Shown piece after piece: positions 8,287 to 16,240 of a stretch of 17,702 nucleotides of DNA (within the stretch, counting starts at the first letter, position 1; each line of letters begins with the position of its first letter). The position numbers and the translations under genes are program-made. The notes beneath the pieces are model-generated. The model was given only the letters and a program-made list of their open reading frames with translations, was not told the DNA's origin and did not search any database. Source of the stretch: Phycisphaerae bacterium (lineage in GTDB: Bacteria > Planctomycetota > Phycisphaerae > Phycisphaerales > SM1A02); NCBI GenBank assembly GCA_002684755.1, contig NYVS01000008.1:32248-49949 (forward strand), in the 5' to 3' direction.

Positions 8287-8307
8287 TCAGGGGAGCGTAT
8301 ATGCTCC
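8280..8307 (+). promoter_or_regulatory. Overlapping palindrome and hairpin covering a stop codon, ribosome-binding site and start codon
   Basis: Positions 8280-8293 are a perfect 14-base palindrome (CCCCTGATCAGGGG) holding the TGA stop of the upstream gene. Positions 8292-8296 (GGAGC) and 8303-8307 (GCTCC) form a second inverted repeat with a 6-base loop that holds most of the start codon of the next gene. The ribosome-binding site GGGGAG (8290-8295) belongs to both structures. The two could be alternative RNA hairpins that hide or expose the start of the lipoprotein gene, or a protein binding site on DNA. The symmetry is seen directly; the regulatory role is inference. Confidence 0.4.
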
Positions 8308-9281
8308 TTTCCATCATGAATCCCACCATCAGAACCACGCTTTCGGTCGTGATGATCCTGTTCGCGACCGCCGCCGGAGGCTGTGCAAGCCAGTCCGTCG
8401 AGATCGGCGTGACCACCCGCGCCGAGACCTATCTCGAAATCGACGATCGCTTCGATCTGCTCACGGCGACCCCCCCCCGCTGTGCGATGCTCCCGGCCAT
8501 CATGACCGGCACCAACATCGGCCGCGGTGTCGCCGCGGACATGGCGATCGACCTGGCGCTGCAACGCGAATATCAACCGCAGCGGTTCTCCTTCACCGCG
8601 GAACCCGACCCCGATCCGATCAACGTGCTCCGGCACTACAAGGTGGCCGACCATTGCGTGGACGAGGGGCTTCTGGACGAACTTCGCGCGCTCCTCAAGA
8701 GCCACCAGGAGTCGAACTATCCCGATCCCGACCTCGCCGCCAAGATCGCGGAAAGCCTCGGTGTGAGGTACCTGATCTTTCCACAGGTCACCGGGGTGTC
8801 GACGGACAATGCGGGTCGGTTCACCTTCACCGGGCTGACGTTCATCCGCACCGGTTGGATCTCGATGGAGGGAACGCTGCAGATCTGGGACGCGACCAGC
8901 CGAGGCATGGCCTGGCAGTCCTCCGGGGAGTGTTCGCTGACCGCGGAGAACGTGGTCGGCATCTCGCCACCGGTCCAGTCGGCGATGGACGCACTCTTCG
9001 TCACCCTGATCGGCGACTTCGCCACCGGCCGTTCCGCATCGATCGTGAGCGGCACGCTGGACGACTCGGATGCCGCCAACCCGACCAACCTGACCCGGAC
9101 GAGCAACACGACCGTGATCGAGTCCAAACCAGAGAAGTCCACCGCATCGACGCCGGAAAGCCCCGCCGCGTCCACCTCGGCCCCCGCCTCCGACGAGGCG
9201 GTCCGGAAGGCGGTCGAGTCGAGTGGCACCCCCGTGCCGGAATCGGCACCGGCACCGAAAAGCGATGGCGGCAACCCGTGA
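8301..9281 (+). CDS. Exported lipoprotein with a low-complexity C-terminal tail; function unknown
   Basis: This is a 326-residue protein. The ATG at 8301 has a GGGGAG ribosome-binding site five bases upstream; an internal ATG at 8316 lacks one. A hydrophobic N-terminal segment (TLSVVMILFATAAGGC) ends in a plausible lipobox with Cys28 as the lipidated residue, although the -3 residue is Ala rather than the usual Leu. Residues about 30-245 form one folded domain with VRYLIFPQVTG, a Thr/Phe-rich strand pair, SMEGTLQIWDATSRGMAWQSSGE and SAMDALFVTLIGDF. This strand pattern is loosely like CsgG/LpoB-type lipoproteins, but I cannot assign a family. Residues about 250-326 are Ser, Thr, Pro, Ala and Lys rich and probably disordered. 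Its last four bases (GTGA) overlap the start of the threonine aldolase gene, indicating translational coupling, although no functional link is obvious. Confidence 0.8.
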   Translation: MLLSIMNPTIRTTLSVVMILFATAAGGCASQSVEIGVTTRAETYLEIDDRFDLLTATPPRCAMLPAIMTGTNIGRGVAADMAIDLALQREYQPQRFSFTAEPDPDPINVLRHYKVADHCVDEGLLDELRALLKSHQESNYPDPDLAAKIAESLGVRYLIFPQVTGVSTDNAGRFTFTGLTFIRTGWISMEGTLQIWDATSRGMAWQSSGECSLTAENVVGISPPVQSAMDALFVTLIGDFATGRSASIVSGTLDDSDAANPTNLTRTSNTTVIESKPEKSTASTPESPAASTSAPASDEAVRKAVESSGTPVPESAPAPKSDGGNP

Positions 9282-10333
9282 GCACCTACGAAGTCGATCT
9301 GCGAAGCGACACCGTCACCCGACCGACGGCGGCGATGTGGGACGCGATGCGGTCCGCCCCCCTCGGCGACGACGTGCTCGGCGACGAACCGACGGTCATG
9401 CGCCTCGAACGGCGGATCGCCGACATGCTCGGCAAGGAGGCCGCGCTCTTCACGCCTTCCGGAACCATGGCCAACCAGCTGGCGATCCGCAGCGTGTGCG
9501 AAGGTGGTGACGAGATCGTCGCGCACCACGACAATCACATCATCCACTACGAGACCGGTGGACCGGCCGCACTCTCCGGCTGCATGGTCCGCGGCATCGA
9601 CGGCGTCTGCGGGATCCACGATGCGTCCGCGGTCGCCGAGGCGATCCGCCATCTGGACGTCCATCATCCTCGGACCCGCATGGTCGCGATCGAGAACAGC
9701 CACAACCGGGGCGGCGGCTCGGTGTGGACCCTCGACGGATTCGAAGCCGTCGCCGCCGTCGGACGGGACCACGACCTCCACGTCCACGTCGACGGCGCCA
9801 GGCTCTTCAACGCCTGCGTGGCGGGCGGATACACGCTCGCCGAATTCGCCCGACCGGCCGACACCATCAACGTCTGCTTCTCCAAGGGTCTCGGTGCTCC
9901 GGTCGGAAGCGCACTGGTCGGGCCCGCCGATCTCATCCTGCGGGCGCGTCGCTTCCGGAAGATGTTCGGTGGCGGCATGCGTCAGTCCGGCATGCTCGCC
10001 GCGGCCGCGATCCATGCCCTCGATCATCACTTCGACCGGCTCGCGACCGATCACGAACACGCCGGGCTGCTGGCCGAAGGCGTCGACGCCGTGGACGGAC
10101 TCGTCAGCGAGAATCCGGTCGGCGGCGTTCGAACGAACATCGTCTTCTTCGACGTCGAACCGGCCCTCGCGACCGCCGAGGCGTTCGCCACGCGGATGAC
10201 CGAGGCGGGTGTGGCCGCCTACGCCTTCGATCCGACGCGGGTCCGCATGGTGACCCACCTCGACGTGGATGCCGACGGCATCCATCGCGCGATCGCGACG
10301 ATCGGCGAGATCGCGGCCGGCTTCCGGGCCTGA
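9278..10333 (+). CDS. ltaE: Low-specificity L-threonine aldolase
   Basis: This is a 351-residue PLP-dependent enzyme of the usual length that splits L-threonine or L-allo-threonine into glycine and acetaldehyde. The sequence has the family's opening VDLRSDTVTRPTAAM (residues 6-20), a DDVLGDEPTV stretch (31-40), a FTPSGTMANQLA loop that binds the PLP phosphate (58-69), HVDGARLFNAC with the PLP-contacting Asp172 and Arg175 (170-180), and CFSKGLGAPVGS with the PLP-binding Lys203 (200-211). The C-terminal small domain ends in a TNIVFFDVE strand and a VRMVTHLDV strand, as expected. The GTG start at 9278 overlaps the stop of the lipoprotein gene (GTGA), and the family N-terminus begins right there, which fixes the start. 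It is followed 19 bases later by a HAD phosphatase gene. The family assignment is secure; the stereopreference cannot be read from sequence. Confidence 0.95.
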   Translation: MSTYEVDLRSDTVTRPTAAMWDAMRSAPLGDDVLGDEPTVMRLERRIADMLGKEAALFTPSGTMANQLAIRSVCEGGDEIVAHHDNHIIHYETGGPAALSGCMVRGIDGVCGIHDASAVAEAIRHLDVHHPRTRMVAIENSHNRGGGSVWTLDGFEAVAAVGRDHDLHVHVDGARLFNACVAGGYTLAEFARPADTINVCFSKGLGAPVGSALVGPADLILRARRFRKMFGGGMRQSGMLAAAAIHALDHHFDRLATDHEHAGLLAEGVDAVDGLVSENPVGGVRTNIVFFDVEPALATAEAFATRMTEAGVAAYAFDPTRVRMVTHLDVDADGIHRAIATIGEIAAGFRA

Positions 10334-10352
10334 GGCCCATTCGAAGGACACC

Positions 10353-11033
10353 ATGCCCGACCCCACCCGCGCCGCGATCTTCGACCTCGACGGCACCCTG
10401 ATCGACACCTACGACGCGCATCACGCCGCGTGGCGGACGGCGTGCGCCGCGAACGACATCGAGTTGACGCCGGCCATGTTCGCCTGGAGTTTCGGACGGA
10501 CCAATCCGACCATCATCCGTCGCTTCTGGGCCGATGCCGGCCGACCGGATCCGGATGACGCCACGATCGAACGCGTCGCGGAGGCGAAGGAGACCGACTT
10601 CCGAACGGAACTCGACCGGACCTTCCCGGCGATGCCGGGCGTCCCCGAACTCATCGCCGGCCTCCGTGAACAGGACTTCGCGGTGGCGATCGGCACCAGC
10701 GCGCCGCGCGAGAATCTCGAACTCGCGGCCGATCGACTCGGGATCGCGGATCTCATCGACGCCTCCGTGTGCGGCGGCGAGGTGGTCCACGGCAAGCCGG
10801 ACCCCGAGGTCTTCCTCCTCGCCGCCGAACGACTCGGCGCGTCGCCCGCGCAGTGCGTGGTGATGGAGGACGCCGGTGCCGGAATCGACGCGGCGAAGGC
10901 CGCCGGCATGTCCTCGATCGGGATCGTCTCCACCGGCCGGACCGCCGCGGAACTCGACCACGCCGATCTCGTGGTCGATCGATTCGATGTGCTTCGTCCC
11001 GCCGATTTCCTTCGACTCCTCGCCGGTCGTTGA
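10353..11033 (+). CDS. HAD-family (subfamily IA) phosphatase, beta-phosphoglucomutase-like
   Basis: This is a 226-residue cytoplasmic hydrolase of the haloacid dehalogenase superfamily. Motif I is FDLDGTLIDT, with nucleophile Asp11 and acid/base Asp13. Motif II is the IGTSAPREN segment (113-121). Motif III is Lys148 in HGKPDPEVF. Motif IV is MEDAGAGIDAAKAAGM with Glu172 and Asp173. A helical cap lies at about residues 17-90 (AHHAAWRTACAAN, then FGRTNPTIIRRFW). This arrangement is typical of sugar-phosphate phosphatases and beta-phosphoglucomutases. The exact substrate cannot be inferred; hexitol or phosphoglycolate phosphatase activity is also possible. The ATG at 10353 has a gaagga ribosome-binding site at a good distance. 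It lies 19 bases after the threonine aldolase gene and 68 before the aminopeptidase gene, so it is probably in the same transcript, with no obvious shared pathway. Confidence 0.9.
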   Translation: MPDPTRAAIFDLDGTLIDTYDAHHAAWRTACAANDIELTPAMFAWSFGRTNPTIIRRFWADAGRPDPDDATIERVAEAKETDFRTELDRTFPAMPGVPELIAGLREQDFAVAIGTSAPRENLELAADRLGIADLIDASVCGGEVVHGKPDPEVFLLAAERLGASPAQCVVMEDAGAGIDAAKAAGMSSIGIVSTGRTAAELDHADLVVDRFDVLRPADFLRLLAGR

Positions 11034-11101
11034 CCGACGATGATTCATCCGACACCCACCCCGTTCGCCGGGGAAGTTCGACTCCAACCACCCGAGATCC
11101 C

Positions 11102-12223
11102 ATGCACGACCCTCGATTCGACCGACTGGCGGAACTCCTCGTCTCCCACTCCACCCGACTGACCCCCGGCGAACACCTGCTGGTGGAGTCCTTCGACGCC
11201 CCCGACGCGTTCGTCGCGGCGGTGATCAAGGCGGCCCGGGCCCGAGGCGCCCATCCCCATGCCGCATTGCGATCGACCCGGTTGCTGCGGACCCTGGTCG
11301 ACGGTGCCGACGAAGCCCAGATCGACGCCTGGGCGGACATCGACGCCCACCGGATGAAGGCGATGGACGCGTACATCGGCGTCCGGGGCGGCGAGAACGC
11401 GAGCGAGATGGCGTCGGTCGACGAAGCGTCGATGAGCCTCTTCGGCCGGAACTACCAGAAGCCCGTCCACTTCGAGGAACGGGTGAAGCGCACCAAGTGG
11501 TGCGTGCTTCGGTGGCCCACGCCCTCGATGGCCCAGCTCGCCGGCATGAGCACCGACGAGTTCGAGGACTTCTACTTCCGGGTGTGCTGTCTCGACTACG
11601 GCCGGATGTCGACCGCGGCCACCGCGCTGGTCGACCGCATGAACCGGACCGATCGCGTGCACATCGTGGGGCCGGGCGACACCGACCTCCGCTTCTCGAT
11701 CAAGGACATCCCCGCGGTGGCCTGCTGCGGCGAGATGAACATCCCCGACGGCGAGGTGTTCACCGCGCCGGTCCGGGACTCCATCGAAGGCGTGGTCGCC
11801 TACAACACCGCCACCATCTACCACGGCGTTCCGTTCGAGAACGTCCGTCTGGTCTTCGAGAAGGGGCGGATCGTCGAATCCTCGGCGACCGTCGGCGGCG
11901 ACCGACTCGAGGAGATCTTCGATGCCGACGAAGGCGCCCGGTTCATCGGTGAATTCGCGATCGGCTTCCACCCGCACATCCTTCAGCCGATGAAGGACAT
12001 CCTGTTCGACGAGAAGATCGCCGGCAGCTTCCACTTCACGCCGGGGCAGGCCTACGACGAGGCCGACAACGGAAATCGGAGCGAGATCCACTGGGACCTC
12101 GTCTGCATCCAGCGCCCCGATTTCGGTGGCGGCGAGATCCGCTTCGACGACGAGACGATCCGGAAGGACGGTCTCTTCGTCACCGAGGACCTGCTTGATC
12201 TGAATCCCGACCGGCTCGGTTGA
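11102..12223 (+). CDS. M29-family metallo-aminopeptidase
   Basis: This is a 373-residue enzyme of the M29 (aminopeptidase T/AmpS) family, cytoplasmic metallopeptidases that remove N-terminal residues from peptides. The expected metal ligands are all visible: Glu218 in GEVFTAP, Glu284 in IGEFAIGF, His311 in GSFHF, Tyr318 in GQAY, and His330 and Asp332 in EIHWDL. Spacing between the first two glutamates and between His311 and Tyr318 fits the family as I recall it. The N-terminal domain starts with DRLAELLVSHSTRLTPGEHLLVE and has the WPTPSMAQLAGMS segment common in this family. The ATG at 11102 is where the family N-terminus begins; the ribosome-binding site (gag) is weak. A small 5-base-pair hairpin lies at 11059-11073 in the leader. 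It is the last gene of the five-gene run, converging on the small lipoprotein gene. Confidence 0.93.
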   Translation: MHDPRFDRLAELLVSHSTRLTPGEHLLVESFDAPDAFVAAVIKAARARGAHPHAALRSTRLLRTLVDGADEAQIDAWADIDAHRMKAMDAYIGVRGGENASEMASVDEASMSLFGRNYQKPVHFEERVKRTKWCVLRWPTPSMAQLAGMSTDEFEDFYFRVCCLDYGRMSTAATALVDRMNRTDRVHIVGPGDTDLRFSIKDIPAVACCGEMNIPDGEVFTAPVRDSIEGVVAYNTATIYHGVPFENVRLVFEKGRIVESSATVGGDRLEEIFDADEGARFIGEFAIGFHPHILQPMKDILFDEKIAGSFHFTPGQAYDEADNGNRSEIHWDLVCIQRPDFGGGEIRFDDETIRKDGLFVTEDLLDLNPDRLG

Positions 12224-12262
12224 AGCCTCGAGGGTTGAAGCCCGCGCCGAAAATCCTCGAGG

Positions 12263-12535
12263 TCATCGACCGCCGTCGGGGAAGTCGCCGGACTCCTCGA
12301 GTTCGCGGGCCGCGGCGTCATCGAAGACCGTATCGGCCTGGCGACCGATCGCCTCCTGGCGTTCCTGCATGTCCGCGATGGTGTCCTCGGAGAATCCCTT
12401 CGCCTTGCCGAGGGTGGATTTCGGGGTGCCGTCGACGACCGGTTCGAAGTCGTCGTCCGCAGGCTCCTCGCATCCGAGGACCGCGACGAGCCCCGCGAGT
12501 GCCACGACGATCAATCCACGTTCGATGCTTCGCAT
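12263..12535 (-). CDS. Small lipoprotein; function unknown
   Basis: This is a 90-residue protein. The ATG at 12535 is chosen because an AGGAG ribosome-binding site precedes it on this strand and the lipoprotein signal begins directly: MRSIERGLIVVALAGLVAVLGC, with Cys22 as the likely lipidated residue (-3 Val, -2 Leu, -1 Gly). The mature part is short, acidic at both ends and probably helical in the middle (FSEDTIADMQERQEAIGRQADTVFDDAA). It has no recognised domain. It stands alone on this strand, convergent with the aminopeptidase gene and divergent from the PepSY-FKBP gene. It could be a structural envelope protein; nothing in the sequence indicates a reaction. Confidence 0.72.
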   Translation of the reverse strand: MRSIERGLIVVALAGLVAVLGCEEPADDDFEPVVDGTPKSTLGKAKGFSEDTIADMQERQEAIGRQADTVFDDAAARELEESGDFPDGGR

Positions 12536-12553
12536 CCGTCGTCTCCTTTTGGC

Positions 12554-12568
12554 CCGGTCACCGACCGG
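12554..12568. promoter_or_regulatory. Short inverted repeat upstream of the small lipoprotein gene
   Basis: CCGGTC and GACCGG flank a 3-base ACC loop, about 19 bases upstream of the start codon of the minus-strand lipoprotein gene and upstream of its ribosome-binding site. It could be a leader hairpin or an operator. In such GC-rich DNA a 6-base-pair repeat can also arise by chance. Confidence 0.2.
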
Positions 12569-12625
12569 ACGCCGCGAGGATACCCGACTATCCCCGACAT
12601 CCACGGGGGACTACCATTCTTCTCC

Positions 12626-12643
12626 CGTCGTCGCGTGACGACG
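12626..12643. promoter_or_regulatory. Inverted repeat in the leader of the PepSY-FKBP gene
   Basis: CGTCGTC and GACGACG enclose a GCGT loop (7 base pairs), ending about 30 bases before the start codon at 12675. It lies between two divergent genes, so it may be an operator or a leader hairpin. No promoter boxes could be picked out with confidence. Confidence 0.25.
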
Positions 12644-12674
12644 CCGTCCTTTCCGGAACACCGGAGCAGATTCG

Positions 12675-13523
12675 ATGAACAGTCTCGTCCTCCTCGCAGC
12701 CTCGGCCATCCTCATGACTTCGACGCCAGAAACCACCGATTACACGACCATCCCTCCCGACCCCTACGAAGTCGAGCAGCGACTCGCCGCAGCGCCGGTC
12801 AATGCCCAGGAAGCCGTGAAGCAGGCGGAGGAGAAGACCGGCGGCACGGTCCGCAGCCTCGCCTGCCGATTCGACGGCGAAGCGGTCGCCTACGAGTTGA
12901 TGGTGAGCCGCAACGGCGTACCCACCAAGGTCATCGTCGACGGGGCCACCGGGAAGGTCACCGCACCCATGATCTCGATCCCCGAGGCGATCCGCACCTC
13001 GACCGAAAAGGTCGATGGACTCGTCAAGGCGGTCTACGCCAACGACGACGCCGAACCCCCGACCATCACCACCGTGATCTACAACGACGGCAAGCGTCAC
13101 GACATCGTGGTCGACGCGGTCTCCGGCGCCGTGGTGTCCGACACCCTCGTCCCGAGATTCCCCGGCGACGCGGTCGGCGACCGGGAGATGGTGACCCTTC
13201 CCAGCGGACTCAGCTACTTCGATCTCGAGGAAGGCGCGGGCGACAGCCCCGCCGGTCCGACGTCGAAGGTCAAGGTCCACTACACGGGATGGCTCGTCGA
13301 CGGCACCAAGTTCGACTCGTCGGTCGATCGTGGCCAGCCCATCGACTTCGCCCTCAACGGCGTGATCAAGGGCTGGACCGAAGGCGTCGGCAGCATGCGG
13401 GCGGGCGGCAAGCGGAAGCTCGTGATCCCGTTCGATCTCGCCTACGGACCGTCGGGCCGTGGTCCGATCCCCCCGCGGGCGACGCTGATCTTCGACGTCG
13501 AACTCATCGACGTGGTGGATTGA
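12675..13523 (+). CDS. Exported PepSY-FKBP fusion, peptidyl-prolyl cis-trans isomerase
   Basis: This is a 282-residue protein. Residues about 176-281 form a complete FKBP domain, which speeds isomerisation of X-Pro bonds and helps protein folding. The binding-pocket residues are present: Tyr203 (VHYTGWL), Phe213 and Asp214 (TKFDSS), Phe225, Val230-Ile231 and Trp234 ([10 protein letters not shown]), Tyr257 (DLAYG) and Phe273. Before it lie two PepSY-like modules. The first, about 30-96, has [23 protein letters not shown] and [10 protein letters not shown]. The second, about 102-156, has [21 protein letters not shown]. PepSY modules are usually exported and often inhibit or guide proteases. The N-terminus, [16 protein letters not shown], looks like a short signal peptide but has no Lys or Arg. 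The ATG at 12675 has a ggag ribosome-binding site eight bases upstream. A strong terminator follows at 13575. Confidence 0.88.
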   Translation: MNSLVLLAASAILMTSTPETTDYTTIPPDPYEVEQRLAAAPVNAQEAVKQAEEKTGGTVRSLACRFDGEAVAYELMVSRNGVPTKVIVDGATGKVTAPMISIPEAIRTSTEKVDGLVKAVYANDDAEPPTITTVIYNDGKRHDIVVDAVSGAVVSDTLVPRFPGDAVGDREMVTLPSGLSYFDLEEGAGDSPAGPTSKVKVHYTGWLVDGTKFDSSVDRGQPIDFALNGVIKGWTEGVGSMRAGGKRKLVIPFDLAYGPSGRGPIPPRATLIFDVELIDVVD

Positions 13524-13574
13524 TCGTCGGCGACTCCGGTCGCCTCCGATGTCCGTGATTCCATGATCGAAATG

Positions 13575-13613
13575 AAAACGACGCGTCGAGCGATCCGCTC
13601 GACGCGTCGTTTT
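13575..13613. terminator. Bidirectional intrinsic terminator between convergent genes
   Basis: A perfect 18-base-pair stem (left arm from 13575, starting AAAACGACGCGTCGAGCG; right arm 13596-13613) has a 3-base loop, and the arms begin with AAAA and end with TTTT. The U-run follows the stem on the plus strand and also on the minus strand. It sits between the end of the PepSY-FKBP gene (13523) and the end of the rpiB gene (13638) and so can end transcription from both sides. Confidence 0.88.
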
Positions 13614-13637
13614 CCTCATGGACGGAGCGGTGAAGGA

Positions 13638-14108
13638 TCAGGGCCGCATGGCACGATACTCGTCGCCCCGCGCCTCGATCGCCAGGACCTTCTCCAGTCG
13701 GCGAGCGTGTCGCGGTTCACCGGTGTACGACGCCGCGAGATACCCCCGGACCATGTCCTCCGCGAGGGCGGATCCGACGATGCGACCACCCAGCACCAGT
13801 ATGTTCATGTCGTCGTGCTCGACCCCCTGGTGCGCGGAGTAGTAGTCCTCGCAGTTGGCGGCCCGGATGCCGGGGACCTTGTTGGCCGCGACGCTCGCCC
13901 CGACGCCGGAACCGCAGAGCATCACGCCCCGGTCCGCGCGTCCGGTGATGATCTCGACCGCGACCTTCTCCGCGTAGTCGGGATAATCGACGCTCTCGGT
14001 CGAATCGGTTCCGACGTCGATGATCTCGTGCCCCAGCGATTCGATGAAGACGCGAAGCGATTCCTTCAATTCGAAGCCGGCGTGATCCGATCCGATCGCG
14101 ATCTTCAC
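13638..14108 (-). CDS. rpiB: Ribose-5-phosphate isomerase B
   Basis: This is a 156-residue enzyme of the RpiB/LacAB family, which interconverts ribose 5-phosphate and ribulose 5-phosphate in the non-oxidative pentose phosphate pathway. The family signature is clear: IGSDHAGFELK (residues 5-15), DVGTDSTESVDYPDYA (31-46), the catalytic Cys65 in VMLCGSGVGASVAANK, and His98 in EHDDMNILVLGGRIVG. The loop usually reads CGTGxG and here has Ser in place of Thr, a mild change. The GTG start at 14108 has a strong GGGAGG ribosome-binding site, and its GTG overlaps the transketolase stop (GTGA). Translational coupling with transketolase, another pentose phosphate enzyme, supports the assignment over a galactose-6-phosphate isomerase subunit. 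Confidence 0.94.
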   Translation of the reverse strand: MKIAIGSDHAGFELKESLRVFIESLGHEIIDVGTDSTESVDYPDYAEKVAVEIITGRADRGVMLCGSGVGASVAANKVPGIRAANCEDYYSAHQGVEHDDMNILVLGGRIVGSALAEDMVRGYLAASYTGEPRHARRLEKVLAIEARGDEYRAMRP

Positions 14109-16240
14109 GCGCCACCTCCCGCGACCCGGGCCATGGTCCGTTTCGCGGCTTCGACGACGTTCTCCGGTTCGAATCCGAATTCCTTCTGCAGTTCCGCGAT
14201 CGGAGCGCTCGCACCGAAGCGGGTCATCCCGATGATCTCGCCTTCGAGGCCGGAGTACCGCTCCCAGCCGAAGGTCGCCGCCTGCTCGACGCAGACCCGG
14301 GCACGGACGCCCGTCGGCAGCACGGATTCGCGGTACGCCTCGGACTGGCGTTCGAAGAGCGTCCAGCACGGAAGACTGACCACCCGGCTCCGGACGCCCT
14401 CGCTCGCGAGACGGTCGTGCGCCTCGAGACAGGGATGAACCTCGCTGCCGGTCGCGATCAGGATGACTTCCGGCGTCCCGTCGCAGTCCGCGAGGGTGTA
14501 GCCACCCTTCTCCACGCCGCGGGCCGAGGCGTACCTGGTCCGGTCGAGCGTGGGAAGATTCTGTCGGGAGAGCGCGAGCAGCACCGGTTCGTGCTTCATG
14601 GGCATGAACCCCCGCCAGCACTCCGCGACCTCGTTGGCGTCGCAGGGTCGGAAGACCATGATGCCCGGCATCGCCCGCAGCGAGGGGATCTGCTCGATCG
14701 GCTGGTGGGTCGGCCCGTCTTCCCCGAGCCCGATGGAGTCGTGGGTGAAGACGTAGATCACCGGGATCTCCATCAACGCCGCGAGTCGGATCGCCGCCCG
14801 GCAGTAGTCGCTGAAGATCAGGAATCCCGCGCCGTAGGAACGGACCTTCGAGAGGGAGAGACCGTTGCAGGCGGCGGCCATCGCGAACTCGCGGATCCCG
14901 AAGTGCAGGTTTCGACCGCCGTAGTCGCCGGGGGCCGAACCGGGTGCGTCGGGTCGCTGGAAGCTGCCGGCCTCGGGGTCGGTGATCAACGTCTTGGTGC
15001 TGGGCGCGAGGTCCGCGGCGCCGCCGATCAACCAGGGCACCCGTCCCGCCACGGCGTTGAGGACCTTTCCATTCGAAGCACGGGTCGCCATGCCCTTCGG
15101 GTCCGCGGGGAACTCGGGCAGATCCGCGTCCCAGTCGCCGGGCAGCTCCCGACGCTGCATCTGGAGAAGCTCCTCCGCGAGGTCGGGGTGCTCCACGCGG
15201 TAACGCTCGTAGGCGTCGAACCACGCGTCGCGGGCGGTGCGGCCGCGGGCGCCGACCAGTTCCTGGAACCGCTCCATCACGCCGTCCGGAACGAGGAACT
15301 TCGCGTCGGGCGGCCAGCCGTAGGCTTCCTTCGCGAGTCGGATCTCGTCGACGCCGAGCGGTTCGCCGTGGGCCGACGCGGTGTCCTGCTTGTGCGGCGC
15401 ACCCCAGCCGATGTGACTGTCGACGATGATCATCGTCGGTCGGTCGTCGGTCGCGTCGAAGGTCTCGAAGCACTGGGTCAGCCGATCGACGTCGTTCGCG
15501 TCCCCCACCCGAAGCACGTTCCAGCCGTAGGAGAGGAAACGGGTCGCGACGTCGTCGCCGTAGGCGAGATCGGTGTGCCCCTCGATCGTGATCTTGTTGT
15601 TGTCGTAGATCCAGCAGAGGTTGCTCAGGCCGAGATGGCCCGCGAGCGACGCCGCTTCGTTGGAGACGCCTTCCATGAGACATCCGTCGCCGCAGATCGC
15701 GAAGACGGAGTAGTCGAAGAGATCGAACCCCGGCCGGTTGTAACGCGACGCCTTCCACCGCGAGGCCATCGCCATGCCGACGCTGGTCGCGATCCCCTGG
15801 CCGAGCGGCCCCGTCGTGGTCTCGACGCCGCTGGTCCACCGGTATTCCGGGTGGCCCGGGCACTTCGAATCCATCTGTCGAAACCGTTCGATGTCCTCGA
15901 GCCGGACCGCGGGATCGCCGGTGATCTCGTACTTGGGGTTGACCGCCTTCACACCCGCGAGGTGCAGGATGGAATAAAGGAGCATGGAGGCGTGACCGTT
16001 GCTCAGCACGAACCGGTCCCGATCGGGCCAGATCGGATCGGCGGGGTCGTACTTCAGGCGATGCTGCCAGAGGGCGTAGGCGACCGGGGCGAGCGCCATC
16101 GGAGTGCCCGGATGCCCGCTGTTCGCGGCCTGCACCGCGTCCATGGACAGGGTCCGGATGGTGTTGATCGCGAGGGCGTCGATCGCGGGAACGTCGCCCG
16201 GGGTGCCGGCGATCGGGTGGTCGGAACTCGTCGTGGTCAT
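14105..16240 (-). CDS. tkt: Transketolase
   Basis: This is a 711-residue, full-length thiamine-diphosphate enzyme that moves two-carbon units between sugar phosphates in the pentose phosphate pathway. Visible elements in order are NSGHPGTPM (40-48, His43), SNGHASMLLYS (80-90, His83), TTTGPLGQGIA (141-151), the cofactor motif GDGCLMEGVSNEAASLAGHL to IYDNNKITIEG (184-221), SAHGEPLG (289-296), the pyrimidine domain with catalytic Glu451 in FGIREFAMAAACNGLSLS, FSDYCRAAIRLAAL, and THDSIGLGEDGPTHQPIEQ with His500 and His512. The ATG at 16240 is preferred over the one at 16282, because an AGGAG site precedes it and the transketolase family N-terminus starts shortly after. Its stop overlaps the rpiB start. 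It is divergent from the His-rich lipoprotein gene across 194 bases. Confidence 0.97.
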   Translation of the reverse strand: MTTTSSDHPIAGTPGDVPAIDALAINTIRTLSMDAVQAANSGHPGTPMALAPVAYALWQHRLKYDPADPIWPDRDRFVLSNGHASMLLYSILHLAGVKAVNPKYEITGDPAVRLEDIERFRQMDSKCPGHPEYRWTSGVETTTGPLGQGIATSVGMAMASRWKASRYNRPGFDLFDYSVFAICGDGCLMEGVSNEAASLAGHLGLSNLCWIYDNNKITIEGHTDLAYGDDVATRFLSYGWNVLRVGDANDVDRLTQCFETFDATDDRPTMIIVDSHIGWGAPHKQDTASAHGEPLGVDEIRLAKEAYGWPPDAKFLVPDGVMERFQELVGARGRTARDAWFDAYERYRVEHPDLAEELLQMQRRELPGDWDADLPEFPADPKGMATRASNGKVLNAVAGRVPWLIGGAADLAPSTKTLITDPEAGSFQRPDAPGSAPGDYGGRNLHFGIREFAMAAACNGLSLSKVRSYGAGFLIFSDYCRAAIRLAALMEIPVIYVFTHDSIGLGEDGPTHQPIEQIPSLRAMPGIMVFRPCDANEVAECWRGFMPMKHEPVLLALSRQNLPTLDRTRYASARGVEKGGYTLADCDGTPEVILIATGSEVHPCLEAHDRLASEGVRSRVVSLPCWTLFERQSEAYRESVLPTGVRARVCVEQAATFGWERYSGLEGEIIGMTRFGASAPIAELQKEFGFEPENVVEAAKRTMARVAGGGA

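Noticed and set aside
8717..10408. 563-residue minus-strand ORF across the lipoprotein and threonine aldolase genes
   Set aside because: It spans two clearly identified plus-strand genes with good start signals and has no recognisable motif.
11059..11073. 5-base-pair hairpin before the aminopeptidase gene
   Set aside because: Short GC stems like this are common by chance in such DNA, and nothing ties it to regulation.
12226..12262. Two copies of CCTCGAGG between convergent genes as a terminator
   Set aside because: Each copy is a short self-palindrome and no T-run follows, so it is too weak to call.
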